From assembly GCA_900547595.1 (NCBI GenBank), contig URHE01000009.1:1-41516 (forward strand): a stretch of DNA of 41,516 nucleotides, in the 5' to 3' direction. The notes under the pieces are model-generated. The model was not told the DNA's origin and did not search any database. It was given only the letters and a program-made list of their open reading frames with translations. The position numbers and the translations under genes are program-made. Source of the DNA: an uncultured Desulfovibrio sp. GTDB lineage: Bacteria; Desulfobacterota; Desulfovibrionia; Desulfovibrionales; Desulfovibrionaceae. How positions within the stretch are numbered: position 1 is the stretch's first letter; each line of letters begins with the position of its first letter. Below are positions 1 through 8,209 of this stretch, piece after piece.

Positions 1-318
1 GATATCTATGCGCGCGCCGGGGCCGAAGGTGCGAAGACGCACTGGCGTGGCCAGAGCCGCAGCCGTTGCCCGCCGCCAGGAAGAAATGAGGCTGGTTCCC
101 GCGCCGATGGTGATGTGGCTGCCCGGCCAGCGCATGAGGCCCACCGGGCCGTGCGCCGTGACGCCGGGGCCCAGTTCCACGCCGAGCAGCCGCGCCTTGA
201 GCCGCAGCCGCAGCGTCCCCCAGCAGACACCAAAACAGCGCATGGCCTCAAGGCTTGCCCAGGCGGCCACATTGGCGGGGGTGAGCCCGCGTTGCCGGGC
301 TTTGCGGAAGATGTCCAT
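1..318 (-). CDS. Hexapeptide-repeat acyltransferase, N-terminal part (runs off window)
   Basis: A minus-strand reading frame opens with ATG at 318 and stays open to the window edge, so only the first ~106 residues are visible. The protein begins MDIFRKARQRGLTPANVAAW. It moves into a stretch with the short hydrophobic/Gly spacing of left-handed beta-helix acyltransferases (GPGVTAHGPVGLMRWPG, then SHITIGAGTSLISS). Enzymes of this fold commonly O- or N-acetylate sugars in surface polysaccharides. The catalytic His region and C-terminus lie outside the window, so substrate and subfamily cannot be judged. The gene follows cheV on the same strand, but a strong terminator separates them, so it is probably a separate transcription unit. 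Confidence 0.6.
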   Translation of the reverse strand, partial: MDIFRKARQRGLTPANVAAWASLEAMRCFGVCWGTLRLRLKARLLGVELGPGVTAHGPVGLMRWPGSHITIGAGTSLISSWRRATAAALATPVRLRTFGPGARIDI

Positions 319-363
319 GCCCCAAACCTACCGTGAAGCGCGCGGCGGGTAAAGGGCGCGCCA

Positions 364-399
364 AAGCAAAAGGAGGATGCCGCCCGGGCGGCATCCTCC
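364..399 (-). terminator. Intrinsic terminator of cheV
   Basis: A perfect 14-bp inverted repeat lies at 372-399 (arm GGAGGATGCCGCCC and its complement, with no unpaired loop drawn). Read on the minus strand it is followed by TTTTGCTTT. It sits 24 bp past the cheV stop, the classic position for a rho-independent terminator. Confidence 0.85.
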
Positions 400-423
400 G
401 AAACAGTCTGCCCGGGGGCAGGT

Positions 424-1392
424 TCAGGCGTTCTGGTGAGCCGCGCCTTCCGGCGCCGGGCCAGCCTGGATGAGTTCGTACATCTTGTCGCTGATGGCCT
501 GAAGGTCCGGTTTGGCGAACTGGGCGTCGGCGCCCACGCTTTCGCATTTGCGCGCGAGCGACGTGGAAATGAGCGACGAGAACATGGCCACCGGGATCGC
601 CCGCAGGGCAACGTCTTCCTTGATATAGCGGCAGAGGGTGAGCCCGTCGAGGTTGGGCATCTCAATATCGCTGATGATGCCCTGCACGATGTCCGTGACC
701 GGGATATTCTTTTCCTCGGCCTCTTTCTTGTATTCGAGCAGCATATTCCAGGCTTCTTCCCCGTCGTTGGCCTGGGTGACCTCGAAGCGGCCCTCCTTGT
801 TCAGGAGGTTGACGACAAGGTGGCGGATGCTCACGGAATCGTCGGCGTGGATGATGTGGTACTTGCGTTCCAGCGCCGTGTTCTCGCGCTCGTCCATGCG
901 CACGGAAAGCGCGGGGTTCATGGCCGCCACAATGGCCTCGGCGTCGAGCACGAAGACCACGCGCCCTTCAAGGCGCACCACGGCCGTGATGGAGCCGCCG
1001 CTGATCTCCAGCAAAAGCGGCGTGGGCGCCTCCACCTGTTTCCAGCTGATGCGGTGGATGCGCGTCACCCCGGAAACCAGAAAGGCCGTGTGGGTCTTGT
1101 TGAATTCCGTGATGATGATCCGCGGGTCCTCGCTGACCACGCCGCCCTTGTTGAGAAATTTGCTGATGTCGATGAGCGGGACGATGCGCCCGTCACGGAA
1201 AGGAAAGGCGCCGAGCACCGAGGGATGGGGCATCTGCGGCATGGCCGTGATCGGCTGGGAGCGCGAGATTTCCACCACCTTGGAGACATTGATGCCGTAG
1301 TAGCCGCGATAGCCATCCGCCTCGTCGATGTAGAATTCGACGAGTTCCAGCTCATTGGTGCCTACTTCCAGCAGGATCTGCGTCTGCGACAT
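424..1392 (-). CDS. cheV: Chemotaxis coupling protein CheV (CheW-REC)
   Basis: This 322-residue protein has an N-terminal CheW-like coupling domain (about residues 14-165) and a C-terminal response-regulator receiver domain (about 178-305). The receiver residues are visible: acidic pair D184/D185, predicted phosphorylation site D242 in SDIEMPNLDG, S272/S273 and K294. CheV proteins link chemoreceptors to the kinase CheA at the polar array, and phosphorylation of the receiver is thought to tune adaptation. The start at 1392 is supported by AGAGGAC a few bases upstream. The length is normal for the family. No other che gene is adjacent, so this is an orphan cheV, expected to be part of the motility regulon (see the sigma-28-like promoter upstream). 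Identification is firm. Confidence 0.95.
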   Translation of the reverse strand: MSQTQILLEVGTNELELVEFYIDEADGYRGYYGINVSKVVEISRSQPITAMPQMPHPSVLGAFPFRDGRIVPLIDISKFLNKGGVVSEDPRIIITEFNKTHTAFLVSGVTRIHRISWKQVEAPTPLLLEISGGSITAVVRLEGRVVFVLDAEAIVAAMNPALSVRMDERENTALERKYHIIHADDSVSIRHLVVNLLNKEGRFEVTQANDGEEAWNMLLEYKKEAEEKNIPVTDIVQGIISDIEMPNLDGLTLCRYIKEDVALRAIPVAMFSSLISTSLARKCESVGADAQFAKPDLQAISDKMYELIQAGPAPEGAAHQNA

Positions 1393-1413
1393 GGGCCTGT
1401 CCTCTTTTTTTGC

Positions 1414-1442
1414 ACCATACCTGTTCGGCGCAAGACCTGCAA
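1414..1442 (-). promoter_or_regulatory. Possible sigma-70 promoter for cheV
   Basis: On the minus strand there is TTGCAG (1442-1437), a 17-bp spacer, and TATGGT (1419-1414). Transcription would start only ~15 nt before the ATG, leaving a very short leader. It is weaker than the sigma-28-like alternative further upstream. Confidence 0.3.
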
Positions 1443-1517
1443 TGCCCTTATGCGTGGCCTGCGCCGCCGGTCACCGGGCGCGCGTTTCTGAACCTTTCCC
1501 GGACGCTTCACAGGCAT

Positions 1518-1544
1518 TTATCGGTGGATGCGCGAAAAGGATTA
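1518..1544 (-). promoter_or_regulatory. Sigma-28 (FliA)-like promoter for cheV
   Basis: On the minus strand there is TAAT (1544-1541), exactly 15 bp, then ACCGATAA (1525-1518). The FliA consensus is TAAA-N15-GCCGATAA, so 10 of 12 positions match with ideal spacing. It points at cheV, whose start is ~125 bp downstream, and class-III motility/chemotaxis genes are the usual targets of this sigma factor. Confidence 0.6.
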
Positions 1545-1568
1545 GGCCGGAAGCCCGCGCGGAACGCG

Positions 1569-3026
1569 TCAACTTTGCGGTTTTTCGCCGCGGGCATCCG
1601 GAAAGGCGCGTTGCGCCGTCCCTTCTCCTCCCGGCGCCGGCATGCGCCACTCGCCCGGCAAGGGCGCGGTCAGCTCGGCCCTGTCCCCCAGCCAGGGATT
1701 GAAATAGCCGTACCGCAGCCACGGGCACAGCCTGCGCAGCCGCTTCATGAACGACGCAAGCCCCATGGAGGCCGCGCCTTCCGCAACGGCTGCGGAAGCG
1801 TCGCGGCGGTCGCCGCCCCCGAGAGGCAGGGGCGCCCCTTCGGGGCTCTCCGTCATGAGCCGCCAGTACCATTCCGGATCGATATTGAGATTGCGCCACT
1901 GGATCATGCTCACGCCGTTTTCGCCCACCAGCCGGGCCAGGGCCTCCAGTTCCGCCTCGGTGTCCGTGACGCCGGGAAAATAGAGCAGATTGAGGGACAC
2001 AAAGACGCCGAGCCGGCGGGCCACGCGGATGGACTCCGTGACATCCCCGAAGTCATAGTCCGTGGGGCGGTAATAGCGGGCATAGCGCCCGGGCAGGGCG
2101 CTGTTCAGGCTGACGCGCAGGCTCGTGAGGCCCGCCTCGGCCAGACGCGCCACGGCCTCGGGACGCGAGGCATTGGTGTTGCAGTTGACCGTGCCGTGTC
2201 CGCTCCAGGCGGCCGGGGCCGGGCCGCCGCGAAAACGGCGCACGCTTTCGATCAGCAGCTCCGCATTGAGCAGCGGGTCTCCTTCGCAGCCCTGGCCGAA
2301 CGAATAGATGGGCGTCGCGGTCTCGCGGCGCTCATGCACGCGCATGACTTCCACCAGTTCTTCCGGCGACGGAGTGAAGGCCAGACGGCACTGGGGCGTC
2401 ACCGCCACCGGGGAATCCGCGTCTTTGGCGGAAATGCAGCCCCGGCAGCGGGCGTTGCAGGCACGCGAGCTCGGCAGCGGCGCCTCAAAGCGCCCCAGGG
2501 CGAAATTCCGCGCCGCCGGGCAGGAGTAGCGGCGCACGCAGTTTTCGATGATGTGCCGGATGAGCCGGTTCTCCGGAAAGTCACGCAGCAGGGCCTGGGC
2601 CCCGCGCTCGATGCGCGCGGGCGGGATTTTGTGAAACTGCTGGCGCGGGTCATCATCCACCCTGCGGGCGCAGACCCAGAACCGCCCCCTGGCAAAGCCC
2701 ACCGCGCCATAGGCAAAGAGCGGCAGCAGCGGCGCGTCCGCCCCGGTGACGTAGGCCGGATGCGCGGAGAGCGTGTGCGCGGGCGCCGCAAAGGCGGCCA
2801 CGGCAAGCCCCTCCACCGCCTCCATGACGCCGCTTTCCGGATCAAGACCCACGGCCCGTCTGCCGGGGAGCAGAAAGAGCTCGCTCTCCTCCGGGAGGGG
2901 GATCAGCTCGTCCGGCCGCGGCAGGCCCCACTGGCCGCCACGGCGGCAGACCATGAGCAGGCCCGGCGCATCCACCACATTTCCCCCGGCATCGGCCATG
3001 ACAAGACGCGGCGCGAGACGGGCCAT
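1569..3026 (-). CDS. Radical SAM protein of unknown specificity
   Basis: This 485-residue protein carries the radical SAM cluster motif C190-x3-C194-x2-C197 (RACNARCRGC). It also has a glycine-rich strand-2 motif (SFGQGCEGDPLLN, ~243-254) and an Asn/Ser-rich region (VNCNTNASRPEAV; LRVSLNSALPGRYARYYRP) typical of the TIM-barrel core. Such enzymes use a 4Fe-4S cluster and S-adenosylmethionine to start radical chemistry. The N-terminal ~185 residues are an extra domain with two further Cys just before the cluster (C163, C169). I chose the start at 3026 because GGAGGAAG precedes that ATG; the frame is open further upstream to 3152 but has no ribosome site there. The C-terminus is Pro/Gly-rich. 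I do not recognise the substrate, and the neighbours (cheV, a small membrane protein) give little help. Confidence 0.75.
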   Translation of the reverse strand: MARLAPRLVMADAGGNVVDAPGLLMVCRRGGQWGLPRPDELIPLPEESELFLLPGRRAVGLDPESGVMEAVEGLAVAAFAAPAHTLSAHPAYVTGADAPLLPLFAYGAVGFARGRFWVCARRVDDDPRQQFHKIPPARIERGAQALLRDFPENRLIRHIIENCVRRYSCPAARNFALGRFEAPLPSSRACNARCRGCISAKDADSPVAVTPQCRLAFTPSPEELVEVMRVHERRETATPIYSFGQGCEGDPLLNAELLIESVRRFRGGPAPAAWSGHGTVNCNTNASRPEAVARLAEAGLTSLRVSLNSALPGRYARYYRPTDYDFGDVTESIRVARRLGVFVSLNLLYFPGVTDTEAELEALARLVGENGVSMIQWRNLNIDPEWYWRLMTESPEGAPLPLGGGDRRDASAAVAEGAASMGLASFMKRLRRLCPWLRYGYFNPWLGDRAELTAPLPGEWRMPAPGGEGTAQRAFPDARGEKPQS

Positions 3027-3035
3027 TCTTCCTCC

Positions 3036-3064
3036 TTGCCCCTGCCGGGCCAAGCGTATATAAG
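3036..3064 (+). promoter_or_regulatory. Candidate sigma-70 promoter for the 3109 gene
   Basis: TTGCCC (3036-3041), a 17-bp spacer and TATAAG (3059-3064) lie in the 82-bp gap between two divergent genes. The leader to the ATG at 3109 would be about 38 nt. Confidence 0.4.
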
Positions 3065-3108
3065 CGGAGCCACGTTCCGGCGCATGGCCGTTGCAAGCGA
3101 GGTTGCCT

Positions 3109-3534
3109 ATGTTCTCCGCCCTGCTCTTCATGTTTTTCTGTTTTTTCGGCATTCTGGCGGCACTTTTCTATCTGTCCAAACGGCAGGAACACGCCTGGCA
3201 GCTGCTGCGTGACGAGCACGCCCAGTTGCGTGTCCTGCTGCGCGCGCTGGAATCCCGGCTGGAATATCTGGCCGCGGTGACGCTGGACCCGGAAGAGACG
3301 CGTCGCGCGCACGATCCCGCCCGGGGGGAAACAGCGCCGGAAACCACGGACCCGCAGCAGCCGTTCCCGGCGGAGGGCTCCGGCCGGGACCCGCTCCTGC
3401 GCCTGAGCTTTGAGGAACCGGGAACGCCCCACGCCCCCTCCGGCGCGCGGACAGGGCATGATCCCGCGCTGGAACTCCATTTTGATCCCGCCGGGGTGCC
3501 CGCGCCCGATGCCGACCGGCAGCGGGGCATGTAG
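3109..3534 (+). CDS. Small membrane-anchored protein, unknown function
   Basis: A 141-residue protein starts MFSALLFMFFCFFGILAALF, one strongly hydrophobic N-terminal helix. A short charged, probably coiled-coil stretch follows (KRQEHAWQLLRDEHAQLRVLLRALESRLEYL). The remaining tail is rich in Pro, Glu and Asp and is probably disordered. This looks like a single-pass inner-membrane protein. I preferred the ATG at 3109 to the one at 3091 because GAGG lies 7 bases before it and the hydrophobic segment then begins at residue 1. It is divergent from the radical SAM gene and convergent with the glycosyltransferase at 3609. No recognised domain; function unknown. Confidence 0.6.
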   Translation: MFSALLFMFFCFFGILAALFYLSKRQEHAWQLLRDEHAQLRVLLRALESRLEYLAAVTLDPEETRRAHDPARGETAPETTDPQQPFPAEGSGRDPLLRLSFEEPGTPHAPSGARTGHDPALELHFDPAGVPAPDADRQRGM

Positions 3535-3608
3535 CCCTTCAGAATGTCCCGCCGACCGCATGGACGGCGGCCTGCCTGACGGCTACGGGGCCCCTCTCTG
3601 ACGGCCTT

Positions 3609-4646
3609 TCACGCTCCGGCAGGGGACATCCCCCCGCCGGTACCGAATCTTCCCCGCGCCGCATCCAGATAGGCGGCCTTCAGTTCCGGCTGCGGCACCT
3701 CCCGCGCCCAGAGCAGATAGGGCACGCTCAGGCAGTTGCGGCGCACGGCCGCCGCCCGTTCCCTGCGTGCCGCCACCAGCGTCTCCACGCCCTGCATCCA
3801 GATGTCGCACAGATGATCGGTGAGCGCCTGCGCCCGGTGCCGCGCGCGGTGTCTGGCATTGACCTCCGCCAGAGCCGTCTCGCCGATATAGGTGATGAGA
3901 TCGGGATGTTCCAGCAGGAAACGGATGCGGTAGAGGGCATCCCCCGCATCATGCGGCGCATAGCCCACCAGATGCTCGCCATCCACAAACAGTTTGCCAA
4001 AGCCGTGGCCCACGCGCGGCGTCACCAGGCAGCCGCCGCAGCCCATGGCCTCAAAGACGCGGAAATTCAGGTCGCCGTGCTCGCACTGGTTGAGCAGGAC
4101 GCGCCCCTGGGGGAACAGCTCCCGGTAGTTGCCGCGCGTGACGTGCAGGCCGGGCAGGCGGCTGCCCAGGTCCCGCAGGAAGGCGGCACGGCGCGGCATG
4201 TTCGCGGCATTGACCGTGCCGACAAACAGGCAGTCCCAGCGCTTGGGCAGGTCCGGCCGGGGCTGGTCCTCCTCATGGGCGAAGGCCGGCGACCACCAGA
4301 CCCTGTCCGCCGCGAGAAACGGCCCCGCGAAGCGCTCCACATGATCCCCAAGTGAAACGAGACAGGCGTCAAAAGCCTGGGCATACATGGACTCCCAGGC
4401 GTGGATATGCGAATCGACGCTGTAAAAGACGGTGAGGCAGGGAAAATCCTCCATCCCCAGCACAAAGGGTGGCCGGCTCTTGTCCGCCACCACGAGGACG
4501 TCCGGCACAAAGCCCGCCAGGCGCACGAGGTCGTCCCAGCCATAGACGCGGGGTTCCTCAAAATTGTGGAAGGCCACCTCCTGCCAGCCGCATTCCTTGA
4601 GCGACGGACAGAAAAACGGACTGCCGATCCAGAGAAGTCGTTGCAT
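3609..4646 (-). CDS. CgeB-like glycosyltransferase
   Basis: This 345-residue protein has the C-terminal signature of the CgeB / Glyco_trans_1_2 family of GT-B-fold glycosyltransferases. The region NQCEHGDLNFRVFEAMGCGG near residues 200-220 corresponds to the nucleotide-sugar-binding E-x7-E region, followed by LVTPRVGHGFGKLFVDGEHL. The N-terminal half (MQRLLWIGSPFF...) is the acceptor Rossmann domain. The start at 4646 is supported by GGAG just upstream and matches the family N-terminus; the open frame to 5003 is spurious because it overlaps the divergent AsmA gene. Enzymes of this type in related bacteria build surface or flagellar glycans; donor and acceptor are not predictable here. It is transcribed divergently from the AsmA-like gene. 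Confidence 0.75.
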   Translation of the reverse strand: MQRLLWIGSPFFCPSLKECGWQEVAFHNFEEPRVYGWDDLVRLAGFVPDVLVVADKSRPPFVLGMEDFPCLTVFYSVDSHIHAWESMYAQAFDACLVSLGDHVERFAGPFLAADRVWWSPAFAHEEDQPRPDLPKRWDCLFVGTVNAANMPRRAAFLRDLGSRLPGLHVTRGNYRELFPQGRVLLNQCEHGDLNFRVFEAMGCGGCLVTPRVGHGFGKLFVDGEHLVGYAPHDAGDALYRIRFLLEHPDLITYIGETALAEVNARHRARHRAQALTDHLCDIWMQGVETLVAARRERAAAVRRNCLSVPYLLWAREVPQPELKAAYLDAARGRFGTGGGMSPAGA

Positions 4647-4677
4647 GAGTCTCCGCCCTGGCCGCGCGCGGACGCGG

Positions 4678-4706
4678 TTGCCAATATGGACAAGATTGCA
4701 TACTAT
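4678..4706 (+). promoter_or_regulatory. Sigma-70 promoter for the AsmA-like gene
   Basis: TTGCCA (4678-4683), a 17-bp spacer and TACTAT (4701-4706) lie in a short AT-rich island of an otherwise GC-rich region. It reads rightward to the ATG at 4789. Confidence 0.55.
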
Positions 4707-4710
4707 TTCC

Positions 4711-4739
4711 AAGATACTGTTCATGGTTGGCGGCGTCAA
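4711..4739 (-). promoter_or_regulatory. Sigma-70 promoter for the CgeB-like gene
   Basis: On the minus strand there is TTGACG (4739-4734), a 17-bp spacer and TATCTT (4716-4711). It reads leftward to the ATG at 4646. Its predicted start site falls inside the -10 of the opposing promoter at 4701-4706. Confidence 0.55.
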
Positions 4740-4788
4740 GGCGTCACGCCGTCCGGAAATCCCGTCCGCCGCATATCGCAGGAACGCC

Positions 4789-7700
4789 ATGCGTCGCCCC
4801 TTGCGCCTCTTTCTCCGCATCTGCCTTGTGGCGCTTCTTGTCCTTGCCGCGCTCATGGGCGCAGCCTGCTGGTTTCTCCAGCGCGATCCGGCCGGGCTGG
4901 CAAACCGGTATCTCGGCGCGGCCGCCCGCGACCACGGACTCACGTTCAGCATGAGCGCCGTGGATGTGAGCCTGCTGCCCGCGCCGTCCGTGGCTGTGAG
5001 CAATGTGGCGGTGGAAGGGGATGGCCTGCGGTTTTCCGCCGCCTACCTCACGGTGCGTCCCGATCTCTTCGCCCTGTTGCGCGGCGTTTTTTCCCCCTGG
5101 AGCGTGACGCTTGTGCGTCCGCACCTCGACGTGCGGCTTTCCGAACCTCTCGGGTCGCCGGAACAGCTCGCCGGGCGCCTGCGCGCCCTTCTTTCCCAAG
5201 GGGAAAACGCCGCGCCGTCCCCGGCTCCGCTGGGCTTTCTGGAAACCGCCTGCCGCCTGGAGATCATCCAGGGAGACGCGCGCCTCACAGACCCGGACGG
5301 CACGAGCCTTCATGTGCGCGGGCTCCAGTGCCGCCTCAAGGGGACGCCTTCCGGCGGCATCAGGGGCTCGCTCCAGTTCCCGAATCTGAGCTATGCCACG
5401 CGGGCGGGCACGGCGGCGCGTCTGGAACAGTTCCGCCTGGAGGGGGCAAGCGATCTCACGGCCCCGCTGACCGCCACGCCGGACCTCAAACTCGGCGCCA
5501 CGCTCCGCGGCAGGGATTGGCCGGGCGCCGGGCGCCTCACGCTGACCTTTCAGGGACAGCCGGGCGGCTGGAACGGGACCTTCGCCATTGCGGCCGATCT
5601 CGCCCTGGGCGGCGCATGCGGCGAGATCGTGCCGTTAAGTGTGGACGGCGCCGCCGCCATGGCCCACGGCAGCCGGGAAGTGAGCCTGCGCGCGGTCATG
5701 CTGGCCCTTGGCGCGGACAGCGGCCGCCTGGACGGCACGCTCCGCCTGCCGGAGGGACGGCGGGGGCCGGCTCTGGATGGCCGCCTGCTCCTGCACCGCG
5801 CCAGCCTGACCCAATGGCTCGGCTTCGCGCGCAATCTCGCGCCCGGCCTGCAACTGGCGCTGGACAACATCACCGAAGGCAGCATCGACTTCCATCTTGA
5901 CGATACGGGGCTGGACGCGCCGCGCATCTCGGCCCTGTGCACGGGCGCGCGCTTCACGGGACGCGGCGGCGTGCCCTCGTGGAAGACGCCGGTGGTCACG
6001 CTCGACCTCAGCGCAAAGACCGTCGATCTTGGCCTGGCCATCCCCGAATCCGTGGGCAAGCCGCCGGAAGCCGTCCATTTTTTCCATCCGCCGCTCACGC
6101 CGCTGCCCGGCGAGCCGCTCAGGCCGGGAGAAACCGGCATCGGCTACGACATCCGCCTGAACGCGGACACGGTGCGCTATGGCCCCCTGTCCATCACGGC
6201 GGCCAGCACGCGCATCCACCCCGGCAAGCTGGACAGGAACGGGCTGGAAGATGTGCTCATCGACGCCGGGGCGAGCCTCTATGGGGGCAGCTTTCGCGGC
6301 CAGTGCATCCTTGGGGGCAGCGCCGCCCTGCCCTACGCCATCACGGCCCAGGTCCGCGGGGTGAACGGCGCCCCTCTGGCGAAGGACATGCCCGTCCTCC
6401 CCTTCCGCAGCGGACGTTTTCGCGCCGACATCAGCATCCAGAGCCAGAGCCGGCAGCTCGATGTATTCCTGAGCCGCCTGCGCGGCAGCCTCAGCGTGCG
6501 CGGCGAACAGGGCGCCCTGACCGGAGGGCTGACAGCGGACGGCGTGAAGTTTTCCCAGCTGGGGCTGGAGCTCGCCCTGCGCTCCGGCGTCTGGCGCGGC
6601 AAGCGGCTGGGGCTCGACGGCACCTGGAACACGCGGCTGGAAACTCCCGACCTGGAAAGCAGCGCGACCCTTGATGGCAGGCTCTGGTTCGGCGCCACCG
6701 ACGCGGGCGCGGGCATGGAATTTCAGAAAACCTCCGCCAGCGGCAACCTGCGCCTGAGCCCGGCCCTGTGCGGGCTGCCCCACGAACTCCGCGCCTCCTG
6801 GAACGCCGCGCTCGGCTGCCAGAGCGCGCGCAAGCGGCTCACGGCAAACGGGCTGCGGCTTGAGACGCTGGGCGCCGTCATCGACGGCGACCTCGTCCTC
6901 GACGGCAAGACGCCCTCCCTGCAGGGCGCCATCAGCGCGCGCAGCGCCGACCTTGCCCATACCCTGGCGCTGCTCGGCCTGGGGAAGCCGCGTCTGCCCC
7001 CGGCGCTGCACAGCCTGTCGCTTACGGCGGAACTCTCCGCCAGGCCGGAGATGCTCAGTCTCGGCAAACTCCATGTCACGGGGGCGCAACTGGCCGCCAC
7101 CGGCTCGCTTGCCCTGTCCCGCCGTCAGGGGCGCCCCTTCCTGGAATTTTCCCTCGCCTCGGACGCCATTGACGTGGCGCGCCTGATGGACTCGAACCAC
7201 GCCACCGCCAAAACGGCAGGCCGCCCGGCGGCATGGGAAGTGCCCTTCATGCGCGATTTCGACGCCAGGGGCGAGCTGCGCGTGCGCGAACTCAGCGGCT
7301 GGCGTTTCCGCCTGCGGGACATGGTCATGCCCGCCTCCCTTTCGGGGGGCAGGCTCACACTCGGCCCGGGCAAGGGGCGGTTTTACGGGGCCACGCTCCA
7401 CAGCAGGAGCACCGTGGATTTCCGCAAGGCCGTGGCCTTCGATTCCAGCGTTTCAGTCACGGCGTTCGATCTCGGCGCCGCCACCCGGGACAGAAAACTC
7501 GACTCGGTCCTCACCGGCCAGGCCACGCTTGAAGCCACCATGCGTGCCCGGGATCTCGGCCCGGGACGCCTGCCCTCCGCCCTGAGCGGCGACTGGAGCT
7601 TCAGCGTCCACAACGGCTCCTACCAGTCCCGTGCCAAGAATGGCGAACTCAAGGGACAGCCCACGCGCTTCTCTCTCGCCGCCGCGTCGGGCACCATCAG

Positions 7701-7983
7701 GGGCGGCGTGGCGCACAGCGACAATTTCCGCATTCAGGGGCCCACGCTTGCGGCCACCGGCGGCGGCAGCATCAACCTCGTCGACAAGAAACTGGACTGC
7801 AACTTCACCATCAATATGAAGGGCCTGCCGGAATTTCCGCTCCGCCTCTACGGCAATCTGGACAAGCCCAAAACGTCCATCGGCGCCGGCAAGCTGATCC
7901 TGAACACCATCAGCGGCATCACCTCCGGCTTTGTGGATGTCCTCGGCGGCATCGTGGAGGGAACCTGGCGCCTGTTCCGGTAA
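4789..7983 (+). CDS. AsmA-family envelope protein
   Basis: This 1064-residue protein begins with basic residues and one transmembrane helix (MRRPLRLFLRICLVALLVLA, continuing to about residue 26). The rest is a long beta-rich periplasmic region with repeated patterns such as LRLSPALCGLP..., SLTAELSARPEML and DGDLVLDGKTPSLQGAISA. The C-terminus (GGGSINLVDKKLDCNFTINM, then FPLRLYGNLDKPKTS) is the characteristic AsmA-like end domain. AsmA-like proteins are anchored in the inner membrane and are now viewed as bridge-like carriers that move phospholipids towards the outer membrane. I started at 4789 (AGGAACGCC before the ATG); the frame is open from 4564 but that part overlaps the divergent gene. 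A weak hairpin and tRNA-Ala follow. Family assignment is good; the exact member is not determined. Confidence 0.85.
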   Translation: MRRPLRLFLRICLVALLVLAALMGAACWFLQRDPAGLANRYLGAAARDHGLTFSMSAVDVSLLPAPSVAVSNVAVEGDGLRFSAAYLTVRPDLFALLRGVFSPWSVTLVRPHLDVRLSEPLGSPEQLAGRLRALLSQGENAAPSPAPLGFLETACRLEIIQGDARLTDPDGTSLHVRGLQCRLKGTPSGGIRGSLQFPNLSYATRAGTAARLEQFRLEGASDLTAPLTATPDLKLGATLRGRDWPGAGRLTLTFQGQPGGWNGTFAIAADLALGGACGEIVPLSVDGAAAMAHGSREVSLRAVMLALGADSGRLDGTLRLPEGRRGPALDGRLLLHRASLTQWLGFARNLAPGLQLALDNITEGSIDFHLDDTGLDAPRISALCTGARFTGRGGVPSWKTPVVTLDLSAKTVDLGLAIPESVGKPPEAVHFFHPPLTPLPGEPLRPGETGIGYDIRLNADTVRYGPLSITAASTRIHPGKLDRNGLEDVLIDAGASLYGGSFRGQCILGGSAALPYAITAQVRGVNGAPLAKDMPVLPFRSGRFRADISIQSQSRQLDVFLSRLRGSLSVRGEQGALTGGLTADGVKFSQLGLELALRSGVWRGKRLGLDGTWNTRLETPDLESSATLDGRLWFGATDAGAGMEFQKTSASGNLRLSPALCGLPHELRASWNAALGCQSARKRLTANGLRLETLGAVIDGDLVLDGKTPSLQGAISARSADLAHTLALLGLGKPRLPPALHSLSLTAELSARPEMLSLGKLHVTGAQLAATGSLALSRRQGRPFLEFSLASDAIDVARLMDSNHATAKTAGRPAAWEVPFMRDFDARGELRVRELSGWRFRLRDMVMPASLSGGRLTLGPGKGRFYGATLHSRSTVDFRKAVAFDSSVSVTAFDLGAATRDRKLDSVLTGQATLEATMRARDLGPGRLPSALSGDWSFSVHNGSYQSRAKNGELKGQPTRFSLAAASGTIRGGVAHSDNFRIQGPTLAATGGGSINLVDKKLDCNFTINMKGLPEFPLRLYGNLDKPKTSIGAGKLILNTISGITSGFVDVLGGIVEGTWRLFR

Positions 7984-7984
7984 A

Positions 7985-8015
7985 ATATTTCCCGCGCCAG
8001 CCGGGACGGAAATAT
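7985..8015 (+). terminator. Inverted repeat after the AsmA-like gene
   Basis: ATATTTCC (7985-7992) and GGAAATAT (8008-8015) can pair around a 15-nt loop immediately after the stop codon. There is no T-run, so it is a weak terminator or an mRNA 3'-end stabiliser. Confidence 0.35.
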
Positions 8016-8049
8016 CGTTCGGGGCCGCCTCCAGTCCCGCATTTGCCGC

Positions 8050-8078
8050 TTGACAAGAAGCGCCGTCGGGACTACAAG
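8050..8078 (+). promoter_or_regulatory. Promoter of tRNA-Ala
   Basis: A perfect -35 TTGACA (8050-8055), a 17-bp spacer and TACAAG (8073-8078). The predicted start is ~8 nt before the mature tRNA 5' end at 8093. Confidence 0.65.
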
Positions 8079-8092
8079 GCAATTTCACCTGT

Positions 8093-8168
8093 GGGGAAGT
8101 AGCTCAGCTGGGAGAGCATCGCCTTCGCAAGGCGGGGGTCGAGGGTTCAAATCCCTTCTTCTCCACCA
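8093..8168 (+). tRNA. tRNA-Ala(CGC)
   Basis: The 76-nt cloverleaf folds fully. Acceptor stem 8093-8099/8158-8164, D stem 8102-8105/8114-8117, anticodon stem 8119-8123/8131-8135 with loop TTCGCAA, T stem 8141-8145/8153-8157 with loop TTCAAAT, and a genomically encoded ACCA end. Anticodon CGC (8126-8128) reads GCG. The G3:U70 wobble pair that defines alanine identity is present. The gene has its own promoter upstream and an intrinsic terminator 9 bp downstream. Confidence 0.97.
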
Positions 8169-8176
8169 GATTTCAA

Positions 8177-8209
8177 GGGGTTATGGCAACGGCCATGGCC
8201 CCTTTTTTT
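8177..8209 (+). terminator. Intrinsic terminator of tRNA-Ala
   Basis: Stem GGGG-TT-ATGGC / GCCAT-GG-CCCC (the two T·G positions are wobble pairs) with loop AACG, followed by seven T residues at 8203-8209. Confidence 0.9.

Noticed and set aside
1410..3212. 600-codon plus-strand frame opposite the radical SAM gene
   Set aside because: A shadow frame of GC-rich coding DNA: His/Gly/Arg-rich, no motif, and the minus strand encodes a clear radical SAM protein.
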